In this document: positions 6,111-6,138 of the stretch, piece by piece | Layout: every line of letters starts with the position of its first letter | Position numbering within the stretch: the stretch's first letter is position 1 | NCBI GenBank assembly: GCA_044450465.1 | Contig: JBIOJB010000133.1 | Location: forward strand, 1 to 6,138 | From: JBIOJB01 sp044450465 | GTDB taxonomy: Bacteria > Chloroflexota > Dormibacteria > Dormibacterales > Dormibacteraceae | Length of the DNA: 6,138 bases | Direction of reading: 5' to 3' | Program-made: the position numbers and the translations under genes | The notes under the pieces: generated by a model | Databases searched by the model: none | Told to the model about the DNA's origin: nothing | The model's input: the letters and a program-made list of their open reading frames with translations, nothing else

Positions 6111-6138
6111 GCCGGCCAGGTAATGCTACTTATGGAAG

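Overview
The window is GC-rich, bacterial and gene-dense. Four of the starts I infer are GTG and one is probably ATT, and stop/start codons overlap repeatedly. This fits a high-GC soil or environmental lineage such as Actinomycetota, Chloroflexota or Dormibacterota. That placement is inference from composition and protein style only. No tRNA, rRNA, CRISPR array, insertion sequence or phage gene is visible.

Left block (1 to about 1350): a short-chain dehydrogenase/reductase (SDR), cut off by the window's left edge, is read leftward. A TetR/AcrR-type repressor is read rightward. They share a 129-base divergent intergenic region with a sigma70-like promoter and nested inverted repeats. This is the classic layout of a repressor controlling itself and its divergent neighbour. 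The SDR lacks a serine at the expected catalytic position.

Middle (1351 to 1436): a short convergent gap between the 3' ends of the TetR gene and the leftward operon, with no convincing terminator.

Right block (1437 to 6110, all minus strand): a compact, apparently co-transcribed set in the order sucC, sucD (the two succinyl-CoA synthetase subunits), a three-helix DUF2752 membrane protein, a GNAT acetyltransferase, an acyl-CoA dehydrogenase and a retropepsin-like aspartic protease homologue. The first five genes are joined by four stop/start overlaps. Three are GTGA. The fourth, at the DUF2752/GNAT junction, appears to be ATTGA, implying an ATT start for the acetyltransferase. The protease homologue follows after 17 bases with its own ribosome binding site and seems to lack most of its second lobe.

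Functionally, SucCD catalyses the substrate-level phosphorylation step of the TCA cycle. The acyl-CoA dehydrogenase feeds acyl-CoA oxidation, so a central-carbon theme is plausible. Why the DUF2752, GNAT and protease-like genes travel with sucCD is not known from the sequence. I see no clearly undescribed system. The best leads are the non-AUG start, the tightly coupled sucCD tail, the truncated bilobed protease and the serine-less SDR with its palindromic control region.
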